Part shown: positions 1 through 12,454 of the stretch, piece by piece
How positions within the stretch are numbered: the first letter of the stretch is position 1
How the letters are laid out: each line of letters begins with the position of its first letter
From: Otatea glauca
Taxonomy: Eukaryota > Streptophyta > Magnoliopsida > Poales > Poaceae
Direction of reading: 5' to 3'
NCBI GenBank assembly: GCA_036346275.1
Contig: CM070722.1
Coordinates: 60,549,524 to 60,613,523, forward strand
Length of the DNA: 64,000 nt
The notes under the pieces: generated by a model
What the model was told of the DNA's origin: nothing
Databases searched by the model: none
What the model saw: only the letters and a program-made list of their open reading frames with translations
Translations under genes and position numbers: made by a program

Positions 1-77
1 ACCATCGACAATTGACCTCAGATCTGGCGTTCAGATTTGCACAGGAATAGTAATCAACATAGCCCACAACATGCATC

Positions 78-3011
78 TCAAGCAGCAGCAGGTTTGCGCA
101 GCTCACTTTCACCATGGGCGAAGTGGCACCTGTCTCCAAATGTGCAGGACCCTTTGTTGAAGTTCTCACATAGCTTGGTCTTGAAGTGGCTTCCAGGCCC
201 CCCAGCGTGAGACCCCCTTCCTGGGTTCTTTGCTGGAGGGGCGTTACCACTAATGCGGACAATTAGCTCCTTGACCATTGTACTAGCATGCTTGATCTGA
301 TCAAATGTTCCCTCAAGCTCAATATTTTTAAGGTTGGGGTCAGCCTCGTTATCCCGGATGGCCAGCTTGGCCCCAGTCATTCGGGATATATGCTTTGTGT
401 TGGCTCCACCCTTCCCAATGATGGCGCCAGCAAGGGATGCATCAACACTGATCTTGGCTGTGGCTGAAGCACCAAATGCTGACGGAGGAACCATGTCTGC
501 GCCAGGCATTGGCAGGGGCTCAAAGTGACTGTTGGGCCTTGGTCCCATTGGAGGTGCCATTGAGTTGTGGGGCTCAAAGTGACTGTTGGGTCTTGGTCCC
601 ATTGGAGGTGCCATTGAGTTGTTCAACACCATGGGCTTTCCAAGTTCCCTCTCTCCATGAGCAAAGTGACACTTGCTCCCCCATTTACATCCTTCTGCAG
701 TGTTGTACTTGTTACACATGCGAGTCTTCACGGCGGGTGTAGGTGGCCCATCAGGAACACCAGGTCCCATAGGCATTCTTGCTGGAGGAGCTGCAACAGC
801 CGGGCCACCCAAGTTGGTCATCTTTGCAACAGCCTGGTAGCCACCGGGGAAGTTATGGAGAAAATGACAGCTCGCACCAAAGGGACAACCAGCAGTGCTG
901 CACAAGGAGTATCATATAAGCGAGTAAACTAACACGACAATCTCAAAACTATCACACGACTAATGATTTATAAATGCAGCCAATATTGATGACAAAGTTT
1001 ATGATATATTAGTTGAAGAATACAACATTATTATATAACTGATGACAGAGATTTCGAGTGAATTGGCAAAACTAAATGATACTACCTCCATTCCTTTGCA
1101 AATGATCTTTAATATAAATGTCACAAACATTAATTATAAATATACAAAGGCATCTCGATTGGCCACATGAATATGGTATCTATCAGTAGAAACTACTTTT
1201 GACGAGAGTATGCAGTATCATTTGTATGGGACCAATCTAGACGCTTCCTCGTATATTGATGATGAATGTTTGGTGGTGCATATATAAAAACTGAGCTATT
1301 GCGTGATGATGCATTGAACTTAAGCATAAAAGACAAAGTATCACGACAAGTACGTAGGGGTGAATAACAAAAGGCATCAATGACATGAATTAATTAGAAT
1401 GATAATCACGGAAAAGTTTATTTACCACATAACAGCACCAACTAAGAACATTTTAGAATCACAATGTAGTTTGTCAAAGAAGCTGTTTCTTATCAGTTTA
1501 TCTTCAAACACTGTCCTGAGCTATTCTACTTCCATGAACATGACAACAGCAAAACATATTCCAAGTTTAATATGTGATTCAGCAACACCACAAGATAATA
1601 ATTTTTTTTTGTAACATAAAAAACTTTAAAAGTAGCTTATATAACTTTGTCAGAATCAAACACCATTATCCACTGGCAGTTATAAAAGATATGGAAAAAA
1701 ATCTTCGCAAGTGGAATTTTAAGCTTAACATATGGTATTGGTACTTGTTAGTTGAAACAGATCCTGCATGCATCACATTGATTAGAAATATTGAATGCCA
1801 TCAAGGACATAAGTGGCATAATTTCACAATGGGCATCATTCAATTGCAGTCTCCATATGACATGTTCAATCTTCTTATCTTGATTTCTGCAGGTAATCCT
1901 GTGCCATGGTGTATTACTGACCGAATGTTCATCTCAAAAGAAGTTACTTAGCCTTATAACTGTAGTTGCATACTTGCATCATTCAAATTTTCAGTGAAAG
2001 ACACAACAGCGGGTTCCAATTTTACTCCATTGAATCTTCTTAAGCTTGGATTAGACAAGAACCTGTAGCACAATCTTGCTTAACTCATTTGTTAGCCACA
2101 ATCACAACTTTTAGTAACATAGCAAAATTTTAATGAAAATACAGCAAATTGCGTAGTAATAGATGTTACCAGGTGGGAGTTCATTTTAAGTTAGATTAGA
2201 ACCTGAAAAATTTGGTGCATGGCTTCGATTTGCTTCCTACACCCATTTGAAATGACTCCGATTCTGTTAAACCAAATTTGTTACTTGTGCCAGTTAATAC
2301 CACGTTTATTTACTAAATCTTGGCACTTGTAAAAACAACATCGATACATTATTCATGTCAGAAACACAGGGCCTTACCTTCTCAAAAGGTAAAAAAAAAC
2401 ATTAATGATGCGGTTTAGGTCCAATACACAAGCTATGTCTTAACGACTTAAATTACTCACAAAATTAAGGCACTTGACACTAGCAGAGTTTTTAATTAGC
2501 ACAAGAAACCATTAAATTCGAAAAAGCAAGGCTATTATTTAAACAGAAAATAAAAGCACTGCGAAGAATCCCACAAGTACACTACGTCACGACTCACGAA
2601 TCGCAGCTCCAAATCTTTTAAAGCAAAAAAAAAATTCCTGTAAAAACCAAAACGACACCCATGCCGCCACACCCTTTTGCACCAAACCGGGAAATTAAAG
2701 ATGATGCTAAAAGCTATGGAAATTTTAGGCCACTAAAATCTCCTAACACCCCAAATCTTCGTCCTCCCGTCTAGGCCAACCAAAACCACGGCTCCCACCA
2801 AGCCGCCGGCACCTCACGAACGAGGGCTTCCCCAGATCCGAACAACAAGCAAGTACAGAGCCCTAACGAGGCCCTTCCAGAGGGAAGCAAGCAAACAAGA
2901 GAGGCCACGAAGCTGCTCACCTCTCGCGCGCTTGGCGCCTCCTCCGGCTACGGCTACGGCTCCGGCGCCGTTGGCGCCCTCCGGCGCGGCCCGCTTGCGG
3001 CCGGCGTCCAT
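78..3011 (-). CDS. CCCH-KH-CCCH zinc-finger RNA-binding protein
   Basis: Predicted RNA-binding protein of 323 residues. Exons, in minus-strand order: 3011-2921, 2263-2203 and 897-78. All junctions are GT-AG and phases close exactly. Three CCCH fingers are visible: C46-C55-C61-H65 (split between exons 2 and 3), C112-C121-C127-H131 and C294-C302-C308-H312. A KH domain lies at about residues 197-266 with the loop GKGG at 212-215. This order (two fingers, KH, one finger) is known from a plant family of nuclear or cytoplasmic RNA-binding proteins, so a role in mRNA metabolism is inferred. The N-terminus is short, Ala/Gly-rich and basic. Introns are 657 and 1305 bp. Residues about 144-179 contain a perfect 18-residue tandem duplication. 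Promoter and 5' leader lie at about 3012-3170. The family member cannot be named from sequence alone. Confidence 0.9.
517..624 (-). repeat. 54-bp in-frame tandem duplication in the CCCH/KH gene
   Basis: Two adjacent 54-bp units (517-570 and 571-624) differ at about one base in the repeated core. They encode the same 18 residues twice, in the Pro/Met-rich linker between finger 2 and the KH domain. Reading frame is kept. Confidence 0.9.
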
Positions 3012-3044
3012 GGCGAGCGAGGCTGGATCGACGGCGGCGGGGGT

Positions 3045-3063
3045 AAAACCCTAGGTAGGGTTT
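3045..3063. promoter_or_regulatory. Paired telo-box-like motifs in the leader of the CCCH/KH gene
   Basis: AAAACCCTA (3045-3053) and TAGGGTTT (3056-3063) form an inverted pair 34-52 bases upstream of the start codon. Plant telo boxes (AAACCCTA) are common near transcription starts of growth- and translation-related genes. A regulatory role here is inference. Confidence 0.4.
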
Positions 3064-3537
3064 CGCTCTCGTGGCTAGCCTCGTGGGGGGCGGACGGAGA
3101 GGATAGGTGGCTGCGCAGCGCAGCTCACGCACGCACCCACCGGAGACGCGCGGTCGCAAATGAGATGATCGGTACGGTTCGGCACGTCTGGTCTGGGGCT
3201 AAAATCGGGTTGGGTTTTGCTTGGTGCCCGTGCATGAGGCCGAGATTCACCTCGAGATTCGTGTTCGGGCCAGCCTGGCCCTGGGTTCCGCACCTACATC
3301 CTACAGAACTTTTGCCCTCTTTGGTCTGGTTACCATATATATATTTTTTTTCATTTTCGATCGTTTTCTGAATAAATAAAATTGTAAATAGGAGGGACTA
3401 ATTTACGCTCAAGCTTCCCGTGAGAGCCGTGCGCTCTCTCTCCTATCGAGTCACGTATAGCTCATCTGTTCTTAAGCACTTTCTTTTCCCGCGCGTAGAC
3501 GCAGCCTAAACTTTTTGCCCTTTCCAGTGGAATTTTT

Positions 3538-4010
3538 TAAATTAGAATATTTAAACTTTGAAAAATTTTAATATAAAGTTTCAACTCGAAAAAATTCAAC
3601 TAAAAAAATTAAATTAAAAAATTTCAAATTAGGAAGTTTCAACTCGGAAAGTTTCAAAATTAGAAAGTCTCGACTCGAAAAGTTCGAGAAGTTTTAAATC
3701 AAAAAATTCAAAATCAGAAAAGTTTCAACTCAAAAAGATTCAAATAAAAAAGTTTACACTCATAAAACTTTCGATTCGAAAAATTTTGATTAAAAAAACT
3801 TTTGGTTTGAAAAATTCCATTTATAATTCAATTCGAAAAAATTTCAACTAAAGAAATTCAAATCAGAAAGTTTCTACTCTAAAAAAATTAAATCAAAAAA
3901 TTTAAAACTAGAAAGTTTCACCTCGAAAAAATTCAAATTGAAAAGTTTCTACTCTGAAAAATTTAAATTAAAAAACTTTAAGATTTAATTAAAAAAAGCA
4001 AAAAAAATCG
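3538..4010. repeat. AT-rich degenerate tandem repeat
   Basis: About 470 bp of imperfect repeats of a roughly 18-22 bp word of the type TTCAACTCGAAAAATT, with every copy diverged. A related tract recurs at about 4580-4720, followed by GGGTTAGGGTTA. No coding frame is supported in 3170-5020. The ORF at 4434-4790 is a by-product of this low-complexity sequence. Confidence 0.6.
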
Positions 4011-5025
4011 TTCTCGAGCATTCGCAAATCCAGTGATGCTGCAATCCGACACGCTGCGTAGCCATGTGAGTTGATTAATTAGCTGTAGTCATGTGGGGCC
4101 TACAACCACACGCTGCATAGCATGCGTGAGCCCACGGCTGCATTAGCTAATCGCGTGACGCGTGTCTCTACAAAAAAGCAAGCGCACACGATCGTCAGTC
4201 CGGGCGACTAGAAAATCCAATTGTAAATCTAGTTTTTTTTTAACCGTGAAAGTATCATCAAATGACATGTATCATATACTATGCTCTCTAATTGCGGTAG
4301 GTTACTGATACCAAATCCACCGTGGCAGACGAGGTATCGTGTACTCGAGCTCGGCAATACGTGGTACTATGATGCTTAAGCTCGACAAATACATGTTGTG
4401 CTATCCGAACTCATTAGGTAATAAGATAGAGGGGTGCAGTACATGATATATATCCCTGGTGATCTTCCATGGTTAAGATTCGAGAAGGAAGTTATATTTA
4501 TAATTTCGGGAAGAGAAAAGAAAGAAAAAAATTCCCACCCCCTTCTCTTTTTCTCTCTACAGTCCTCCCCTAAAAAAACAGAAACTTCCAGAAATCAGAA
4601 ATTTTCAAAACGGGGAATTTCAAGCGGGAAAATTCAACTCGGGAATTCGGGAAAATTCAGCTCAAATCTGAAGATTTCAAACTTGGGTTCAAGAAATTCA
4701 ACTCGATTTGAAAAAAAAAAAACTCCTCAAATTAGGGTTAGGGTTACCTTCCCCTCCCCCGGCTCCCCGTCGGCGACGCACGAGATGTAGTAGGTGATAG
4801 TTCAGACACAGACATGGGTGGAGTCAACGGTGGCCAGCTCCCTACCTAGTTTGGTTTGCTAGTACAAGTGTACGTCATTTCGGAAAGTTTTAGAGTAGAA
4901 GCTCCATTTCCAATCGTGCGATTAACGTAATAGAAAGAACATTACATGCCGACAAGTTTGGTTGTGTCATGATATATTAAATTGGACAGATTAAGAGCCC
5001 ATGTTTAGCATTGCAATGGATTATG

Positions 5026-5292
5026 ATAGCCTTGTTTGGCTGAGCCGCTCTTAGATACTTGGATGTTTGGGTAGACGCTTTTTCTTAATAAGCTGCAACT
5101 GATATATTACTATGTTCTAGAACATATGAGATGAGAAGTGAGACAATCATTGGATAACAAAAACTATCTAACTTTAATATGATTTATTAAACAGAATAAT
5201 AATATACATTTAACAATTTTTTATAGTAGCTTTAAAAATAACCACAGCACAACACAAGAACCACAAACTGAGCCTTTTCCCAAACAACTATG
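5026..5292. mobile_element. Probable MITE with TTGTTTGG-type inverted ends
   Basis: The left end reads ATAGCCTTGTTTGGCTGAGC. The right end, reverse complemented, reads ATAGTTGTTTGGGAAAAGG and then GCTCAG. The interior is AT-rich and non-coding. The TTGTTTGG end is common in grass MITEs. No clean target duplication was found, so the borders are approximate. The rest of 5293-6029 shows no gene. Confidence 0.4.
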
Positions 5293-6029
5293 CTCTCGCC
5301 CATCAAATTGATACAATGCAAGAACGGCCTAAGAGTAGCACTTTCAGTAACTTGCTATGATGTAACTGTCAACAATTCAACCCCTTGAATCTTTCGGTTT
5401 TCGTAAGATCCTACTAACCTTTTATTTTTTTTTCGAGGCTCGTTGCGTCCAGCACAGAGCTGGTGCTGTGGTGCTGAAATGCTGAAACAAACGTTGCTCC
5501 GAGCGAGATCTACAGGGCGAAAACGCTCAGACGCGCCGACGGATGCGCCAACCTCATCGTCGGCCACCTCCCTCGGCGCCGTTTGCTGGCCCAGGGTACG
5601 ACACGTGGACAAGTGCCAGGCGGCAGCCTCCGAGCACACAATGTACAACTAGACAGAACACCCCGCGTTGGCGACTCATAAAAGAGATTCGGTAAAAATG
5701 CACTCTATATAAATAAATTCGAAATGTTCTAAAATCCGTGAAAACAGATATAGAAAAAATAAATCTAAATGCCGTTTAAAATGAATCAAAAAGTTCGAAT
5801 CTTACTCGTTGCCACGGGCGGCCCCTCAATTTTAACCGAGGGAGCGGAAATTTTTCCCACCCAAAAAAAATCTGTAGCTCACACTGTAGAAGATACAGTA
5901 CCAAACGGCGCGTGGTGCCGCCTGGCCGGTCTCCCCAACAACAGTGATATAGATAGATGTTATTGCTGTTGTTTGCTAAGACTAATCCCAAAGGTCATAT
6001 TAGAAATCAACATGATCCATGACACAGCA

Positions 6030-6885
6030 TGTCGACGATCGAGACCGTCGACCGCAAAGAGGGGGGAAGGATCGTATGAAGGACGAGGCCCAGAGCCTCG
6101 TTCGCCTGGGAAGGGGCGCCGGCAGACGTGTAGCACAGGGGAAAAGGACAGTCGAATAGGGGACACGAAGTTTATACTGGTTCGAGCCCCCTAGGTCGGG
6201 TAACAGCCCTACTCCAGTCTTGCCCGTAGGCGAAAGAGGACTAAAGGCTCCTCGAGGGAGAGCTACAGGAGGATCTCGACCTCGGGATCGCTCGGGAGCA
6301 ATCACTGAGGGGGGGCTTCGTGAACGATGGAGTGTACAAGTATTACTGCAGACGCATTCGCCTTCTTAGATTTCTTGGGGTGTCACCTTGTGCGATCTTA
6401 CTACTGTTGTGTTCTTTCTGTTCTCTTCTTTTTTTCCGCCCCCTGCGATCGGAGTGGTCTTGACGCTTTATAGGCCTTTGGTGCTGATCTCGATGCTGAC
6501 ATCGGGAGGTCGCCTGTGAGCTGACGGGGGCAGTTAGTCCTAATCCCCAGGCAGGGGGTCCGGCAGAAACTGTTAGGAGTGGTTGACCCTAGTCCCAACG
6601 CCGGGGTTCTGACAGGGGTAGATAGCCCTTTAGCCCCTGCGCAGAGGGACTGGCAAGAGCAGGAGGCCCTAGTTCCCACGCAGGGGACGAGAGTCATACA
6701 TTTAAAGGAGAGGAGGCCTGTTTTACATTGGAGTCCGGGCCAGGGGTGCCGAAATTGAGAAGGTCGCCGAGGTCTGCATCTGGTTCGGGGATAGCTTTGT
6801 CCGAGCTTGGGAATAGTCCTCCGAGCTCGGAGAAGGACGGCTTAAAGCCCCCCGTGCCCCGTGCCAGGATGGCCGATCCCCGACA
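6030..6885 (-). mobile_element. Solo LTR of a gypsy-like retrotransposon
   Basis: An 856-bp segment starts TGTCG and ends CGACA and is flanked by an identical 5-bp duplication CAGCA (6025-6029 and 6886-6890). Read on the minus strand it has a TATA box CTATAAAG (6473-6466). Downstream it has the GGAGTAGGG...CGAACCAGTATAAA block typical of R/U5 in grass gypsy LTRs. No internal region remains, so this is a solo LTR made by LTR-LTR recombination. Four imperfect repeats of about 55-60 bp lie at 6520-6690. Confidence 0.85.
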
Positions 6886-7150
6886 CAGCACCATCATCCA
6901 GACCAATTAAGCATGCTCAACACATCAAGTTCAGACCGTATGCATCTCTGGAGAATCCAAAAAGTTCTTTCAATCATGGGACAAAAACTAAAGGAGACCG
7001 GTGTGAAGAAATGGAGAAATTGACGCGACATGGGATCGCTGAACCAGGTGCTGGTGTGAAGAAAGCCCTTGTGCGACCATAATCTGTCGCTGTTCCTAAC
7101 AAAGGAGAGATTTGGATTTGTCGACCACCAACTGTAACAGAATGATGATG

Positions 7151-10100
7151 CTACGAGTGCCTTGACCAGCTCCCATCACTGGTCCTTTGGAAGACCCGGG
7201 GCCTGTATTTCGGAAACGTTTCTTCCCAATCTGGGTTGTCGATCAAGTATTTCCATATCCTACAACAAGAAAATATAAGGGGAATTGTAAGGCCACAGAC
7301 GTCTAACAAAAAGCATTAACCATATATCAAATCTTTTTCTGAAAAGACAGCATGGTTTGACATGCTATGAAGATCTTAGCTAGTCATAAGTCGTAACTTG
7401 TTAAACAGCAGGGTTATAATAGTTGTGATTTCAGCACATGTGACTATGGTAGAAACATGGTTCATGTAACACAGTTACAACTTAGAAGTATCCAATTTAT
7501 GATCCCCAAAGAAGAGGGAAAATCTAATTTGTATAACGAGGGGGCACACAAACCTTCTCTCATTTTCCACAAAATGAGGTGGCTCTGCAGCTGGAGAGGT
7601 GGAGCACTGCAACAGGACCTCGGAGTCGGAAAGCTGGTTAAGTGATGATGCTATTTCTGCCCAATCTGGCATCCTATATGAGCAGAACAAGAGACTGATA
7701 TGTGATATGGAATAATTAATTAACCAATAAAGTATAGAGGCCAAGTATTTCTGATTATAACAATCTGTGCTCTTAATAATAGGTTCCCGCAATCTTTTGT
7801 AGTTGCAATTTATATGCTTGAGAACAAGAAGTACAACTTAATATAGCCAAAGGAAGATATTTTCTTGTATATAGCCAAAGGAAGATATTTTCTTGTAGTC
7901 CTGCACAAGATTCAATTTGTTGATGAACAACAGATCTTGACAGAACCACTGTAGAACTTTTCATGTAAAGGGGGCATTAAACATATATGGTGTATGATTA
8001 CCATTATTCAGATAAGCATTTAGAAATGCCCCATTGCATTAACAAAAAATTAGTTTCTTTTCAATTAGTACTCAAAACTACCTCATCTATGGAACTTTGA
8101 AGATTAAATCGGACCAAAAGCAACCATGTAATGCTACTAAAAATTCAGGGACAATAAATTTTAATACTAGTATATAGATAGCCTGAATCATGTAGCTAAA
8201 TAAAGTTTCTTTATGAATATAATAAAAATATAAAACTGATGGAAAGATTTAAGATACGCACCAGCCGACAGGTGCAATTCGAAAAGAATCAGCGTGAGTA
8301 TCGTAAGTCTCCAGTAACCTTCCTTGCCAACTTGGATCGTAAGAAGAGACACTCACACGAATTCTCCTGACTACTTCGTCTGGACACCTTGAAGTCACGT
8401 CAAAGCTTGCTGGAGTAACAATCCCAGATGAGGTTTGCACCTGAAGACAGCAGGTAACCAATGGTTTAAAAGTACTGTTGGATGTCCCAAATGGAGGCAA
8501 TCGTAGGTAGAGAAGATACAAATGCCAGTTGGCACTTCATGCAATCTTCTTAATACCTTACTTTAGAGTTCTAGTGATCAAGGATTATACAAATAATGAT
8601 TCAAAATCACATAACTTTGGATTAACCTTCAAAGATTCCTTATGTCACAACGATTAATTTGTTATGGTTTTTTGACTTGTGGTGTGACTGGTGTTAATTG
8701 TTACCAAAACTACTGACCAATGTTACAGTATATGCATAGGCAAGGAAAACACTAACCACAAATCCACCGATTATTGGCCGTGCATTCCCATATGAATCGG
8801 TTGTCGTGTTGTTCTCAAGGACAAAAAACGACTGAAGATGGAATTGTTTCTGGGACTTATGCAGTGCTTCAACTATTTTGCAACATAGTGGATAGGAATA
8901 TCCTTCCTGTATGCTCTGCTTCCTTCCAGAAGAATGGACAACCTGTGTAGTGAATAATGCAAATTACATGATTTCCCGTATTATCATGCTAAAAAGAAAA
9001 ATCCCAAGGAAATTAACAACTCAGTATGTTCCGAATTTAACCTTTGTAGAGGCGTCATTGAAGCCACCGATCAGGTGAACCTGCAGTTATACAGTAGCTA
9101 GTAAGAATGTCCCCAAAGGTGCTTATTGTATATTTCAGGTGAGAAAACGGGTAAAGATACAGACATCAAATGGTGCATTGTCATCACCAAGTAATTCTAA
9201 CATCTGTTTGAGCCCTCCCTCCACAATTCTTGGAAAGTCCATATGGCTAATGGAGGTCCTGACATTAATTAACGGAATATCATAAGCATTATCAAATGTG
9301 TTTATTTTTTGCCTTATTTTTTTGTTGGTTGTTAAAAAAGAGAGAAGAGTTTTGAATTTCACAAGAAACTGAAGTCTTACAGGATCAGATAAAACGCTCA
9401 CTTCTTTTCACTTACATTCCAGTCTTGTTGTTGCGAATTACAACACCCACACATGTAGTCACCTCATCTGTACCCACTAACTATAGATGCAAAAGAACAG
9501 ATTAACTCACAAATTATTGAATTTTGAATTGACTATGCATAACAATGTAACTTTAACCACACTATAAATAAGACCCAAGTGAGATATGGCCCAAAACCAT
9601 AACAAGTTCTAACAGGGTGTGAACTTAGCTGCAACACAGACTCAAAATCAATCAGGCAATTAGCTATAGCAAACTGTGCACGGACAAGCTCCACACCAAA
9701 TGCATCTGCAGGGAAAATTGGAATTCCCACAGGTTGGCATTTCTAATCTAGGACAGCTCATATCTTTACTCAAAATACATTGACGGCTCAAGATGCGATG
9801 GCTACCATCCAATAGTCATTTCATGAATATGAACCAACCCAAATGATAGCATAACTTGGCTAAATTGATCAAAACACACATCAAAACCGCCAAAATGAGC
9901 TTCCTCGAGTGCCTGCCAGATACCAACTTTACCAAGAAGCAACAGTTACCGCCTACAATGTCCCCAAAGCTCCCAACATAAGAAGAATCCCAACTTTATG
10001 CTACGCCCCCAAAAGGTATCACATATGCCCGAAAGCCAAATCATGCGAAACTTCCAAGAACTCCGCCTCCTCTGCGTCAAAATCAACGGTATTTATCTCG

Positions 10101-10646
10101 AAAGCAACACGCATCATTCCCTCGAAGAAAATAAATTCACCTTTACGGCAGCACGCCAGCACCAAATGAAAGTATGGTACTAAGCAACAGTTACCCAAGA
10201 ACTTCATCCCCAAAACGCCGAAATTGATTCACACCACCGGACCAAACCACGAACCCCCCATCTCAACCCGATCAGCCAGCAAGACCAGATCACCTGAGCC
10301 CCCACGGCCCACTTACCTCGACGCGCGCCGGGTCCACCGTGGCGTACTCCCTCTGGAACAGGTAGACGTGCGTGGGCCCCGCCGAGATCCGCCTCTCCGG
10401 CGCGGCCCTGAGCCGGTCGGATGCGGCGCGGAGCCCGGGACTCCCCATGAGCGCCGCTACGAACTCCCTCCAGTCGCTCCCCTGCAAGAACTGGGCGTTG
10501 AGAATATCAGAGAGCGCAAGCACCGCACCCACGTACCACGTACACGCAAGCCCGTACAGGCGCACGGGCTCACCTGAGTATATACGCACCGCGGGAGCGG
10601 AGCCGGAGGAGGAGAGGGAGACGGGCTCGCCGTCGACGAGGAGCAT
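7151..10646 (-). CDS. NTAN1: Protein N-terminal asparagine amidohydrolase
   Basis: Deamidates N-terminal Asn to Asp, feeding proteins into the Arg/N-degron degradation pathway. Exons in minus order: 10646-10590, 10481-10317, 9480-9416, 9258-9165, 9080-9042, 8942-8757, 8440-8262, 7673-7554, 7259-7151. All introns are GT-AG and phases agree, giving 337 residues. Family landmarks seen: YLFQREYATVDPA, the GTDEVTTCVGVV block whose Cys84 matches the catalytic cysteine of NTAN1, SISHMDF, and the conserved RCPDEVVRRIRVS near the C-terminal third. The plant C-terminal tail (PDWAEI...NPDWEETFPKY) is intact. The first intron (108 bp, GTGCGT...TTGCAG) is a multiple of three with no stop, so retention would add 36 residues. 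Its removal is my choice, from the better splice sites and normal family length. Likely cytosolic or nuclear. Confidence 0.9.
7841..7896. repeat. 28-bp perfect tandem duplication in an NTAN1 intron
   Basis: Two identical 28-bp units (7841-7868 and 7869-7896) lie in the intron between the exons at 8262 and 7673. No protein consequence is expected. Confidence 0.9.
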
Positions 10647-11849
10647 GTCGCTGCCGGAGCTGGAGGGGTGAACGATGGTTGCAGGGGGAACAAACTTCCT
10701 TTTTTTTCCGCACGTGGTTTGATTTATTCGCTCCTGTGCGCACTGCGCACGACAGTATAAAATGCTTGTGTAATAGGTTGTCTTATATTTAACATACAAC
10801 TAATAAATTGTTTATGTAGTTATCTATACAATAATACACATCAGAAAACCAGCTAAAATCATGAGTTAAATAGTAGCCAATTTTTTCTCTCTCTTTTCTC
10901 CTTCTTTCTTCTCCTGTCTTTACTACTTTAAAATAAGTAGTGTTGGTGGTCACCTGCCTCTCCTACTCCACCTCTTTCTACCACCCTAAAAAAAATCTGA
11001 AAACAAAATAAAAAATATATAAAAACAAATTATATCTCTAAAATGTCTTTTAGAAAACATAAAAATAGAGAAGCAGATTCAAGCACATAGCAAAACCAGT
11101 GGTACGGAGGTGTGACGTGACCGAGCGGGGAGACGAAGCTAAGAGCACAATCTGGGCAGGGTGATCTCGACAATACCGACTCACCCTGACGAGAGTAATA
11201 TGATGTTTGTTATTTATAACAAAATACAGGCATTTAACTAGTATTACTAGAATCTTATACCCTATTATTATAAAGACTGGTGAAGTTTACCAGGCATCAC
11301 GATTAGCAGGTTTAATATGATCGCCGGTCGCGACGTGGCAGGGCAGGCACGTTGGGCGGATTGGATTCCACTCGAAAGTCCAAACAAATCCAATATGTTA
11401 ATTGATGGTGGATTTGACCGGCTTGAAGCTGTGCCCTGACTAATCAGGGACACTGATGGATGCAGAAATATTCCAACGAAATGGACAGATTGGCTTTTGG
11501 GTCGAAGCAGGCAGGATTGGAATGGGAGTGATTCAGGCTATGGTCCAAACTGTCTATAAAAAACTTGGAGCACACATATCAAGAAGTTGCTTCTAGCACC
11601 TGTAGCACAATTGCACTGCAGATCGATGAATAAATATCGCCATGTACTAGTAAAATTTTTCTTTCTAGAAAAGACAAGGAGCCAGGCAGAGCCCATGACG
11701 CATCAGATCAAACTTGAGCCAGGAGCTACGAAACTCCAACGCCGCCCAGCCATCTCTGCCTCCACTTCCACGGTTCCACCGCTGACCCCACGCCCGTCTT
11801 CCCGATCTCCCCTGATCTCAACCTACAGAAGAAGAAGGTCGGTTGGTGA
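10647..11849. other. Intergenic region between divergent NTAN1 and the membrane-protein gene
   Basis: About 1.2 kb separates two divergently transcribed genes. It holds the NTAN1 promoter (CT-rich near 10890-10920), AT-rich sequence without coding frames, and the promoter of the next gene. No transposon with clear ends was recognised. Confidence 0.6.
11555..11562 (+). promoter_or_regulatory. Candidate TATA box
   Basis: TATAAAAA about 290 bases upstream of the ATG at 11853, followed by a CT- and C-rich leader. Position fits a plant core promoter if the 5' UTR is about 260 nt. Not verified. Confidence 0.4.
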
Positions 11850-11852
11850 GTG

Positions 11853-12206
11853 ATGGTGCCGCCTAGGTTGTGCCGGTGGGCGTACGTGCTGATCATGGCT
11901 GGAACCATCCTCGGTGGCGTCCTTGGCTTCTACGTCATGCACCTCATCGAGACCTCCTCCTACAAGGCACGCCGAATCCCGCCATCCCCTGTCTTTCCCT
12001 GCCTCCCCCCTTCTTCCTCCCTCTCCTGCCCCGCCTCTCTACGACGACTTGTAAAGCCTCGGTCGACGAATGCTCACTCGCTGCTCTTCGGCTTGTGTGC
12101 GGCGCAAGCGAGGATGGAGGAGAGGCTGCGTAGTTACGAGGCGCACATGCTTGCTAAGGCGGAGGAGGCGTGTCACTTGCAGGACGAGGCGCAACACAAG
12201 CATTTT
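11853..12206 (+). CDS. Small single-pass membrane protein gene, partial model
   Basis: The N-terminus starts MVPPRLCRWAYVL and has one hydrophobic segment (about residues 9-30) containing a glycine-rich AGTILGGVLGFYVMH stretch. A charged helix, ARMEERLRSYEAHML and on, follows later in the same frame, so the likely product is a short N-terminally anchored protein with a soluble coiled C-terminal part. The Pro/Ser-rich stretch between them (about 11970-12110) looks intronic but lacks a GT donor. The best boundary would be AAG|GCACGC, a non-canonical GC donor. The frame is open throughout, so the intron may simply be translated. The segment ends before a GTATGT donor at 12207 and the next exon was not found. 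If the donor is unused, the frame stops at 12260. Function unknown. Confidence 0.45.
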
Positions 12207-12454
12207 GTATGTCATTATATAAAATTAAACGACATTAGTGTTCCCATGTACAACCAATAGTTTGAGAGAAATTGCATACTATTTGCATGTCAAAAGCCTC
12301 TGGTGCCGTGAAGAGTACATAAAATCAGTGAATACGTAAGATGTCGTTTGGTCGATGTTTATCAGCGATCACAACAAGCTTTCAGAATCTATAGAAATGA
12401 GAACATGACAAGGAACATAGAAGATATATCTGAACCAAAGAGCATATTTTTATA

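Noticed and set aside
11268..11460. Possible Helitron end at CCCTATTATTATAAAGACT
   Set aside because: No matching 3' hairpin-CTRR end could be located, and the motif is too short to support a call.
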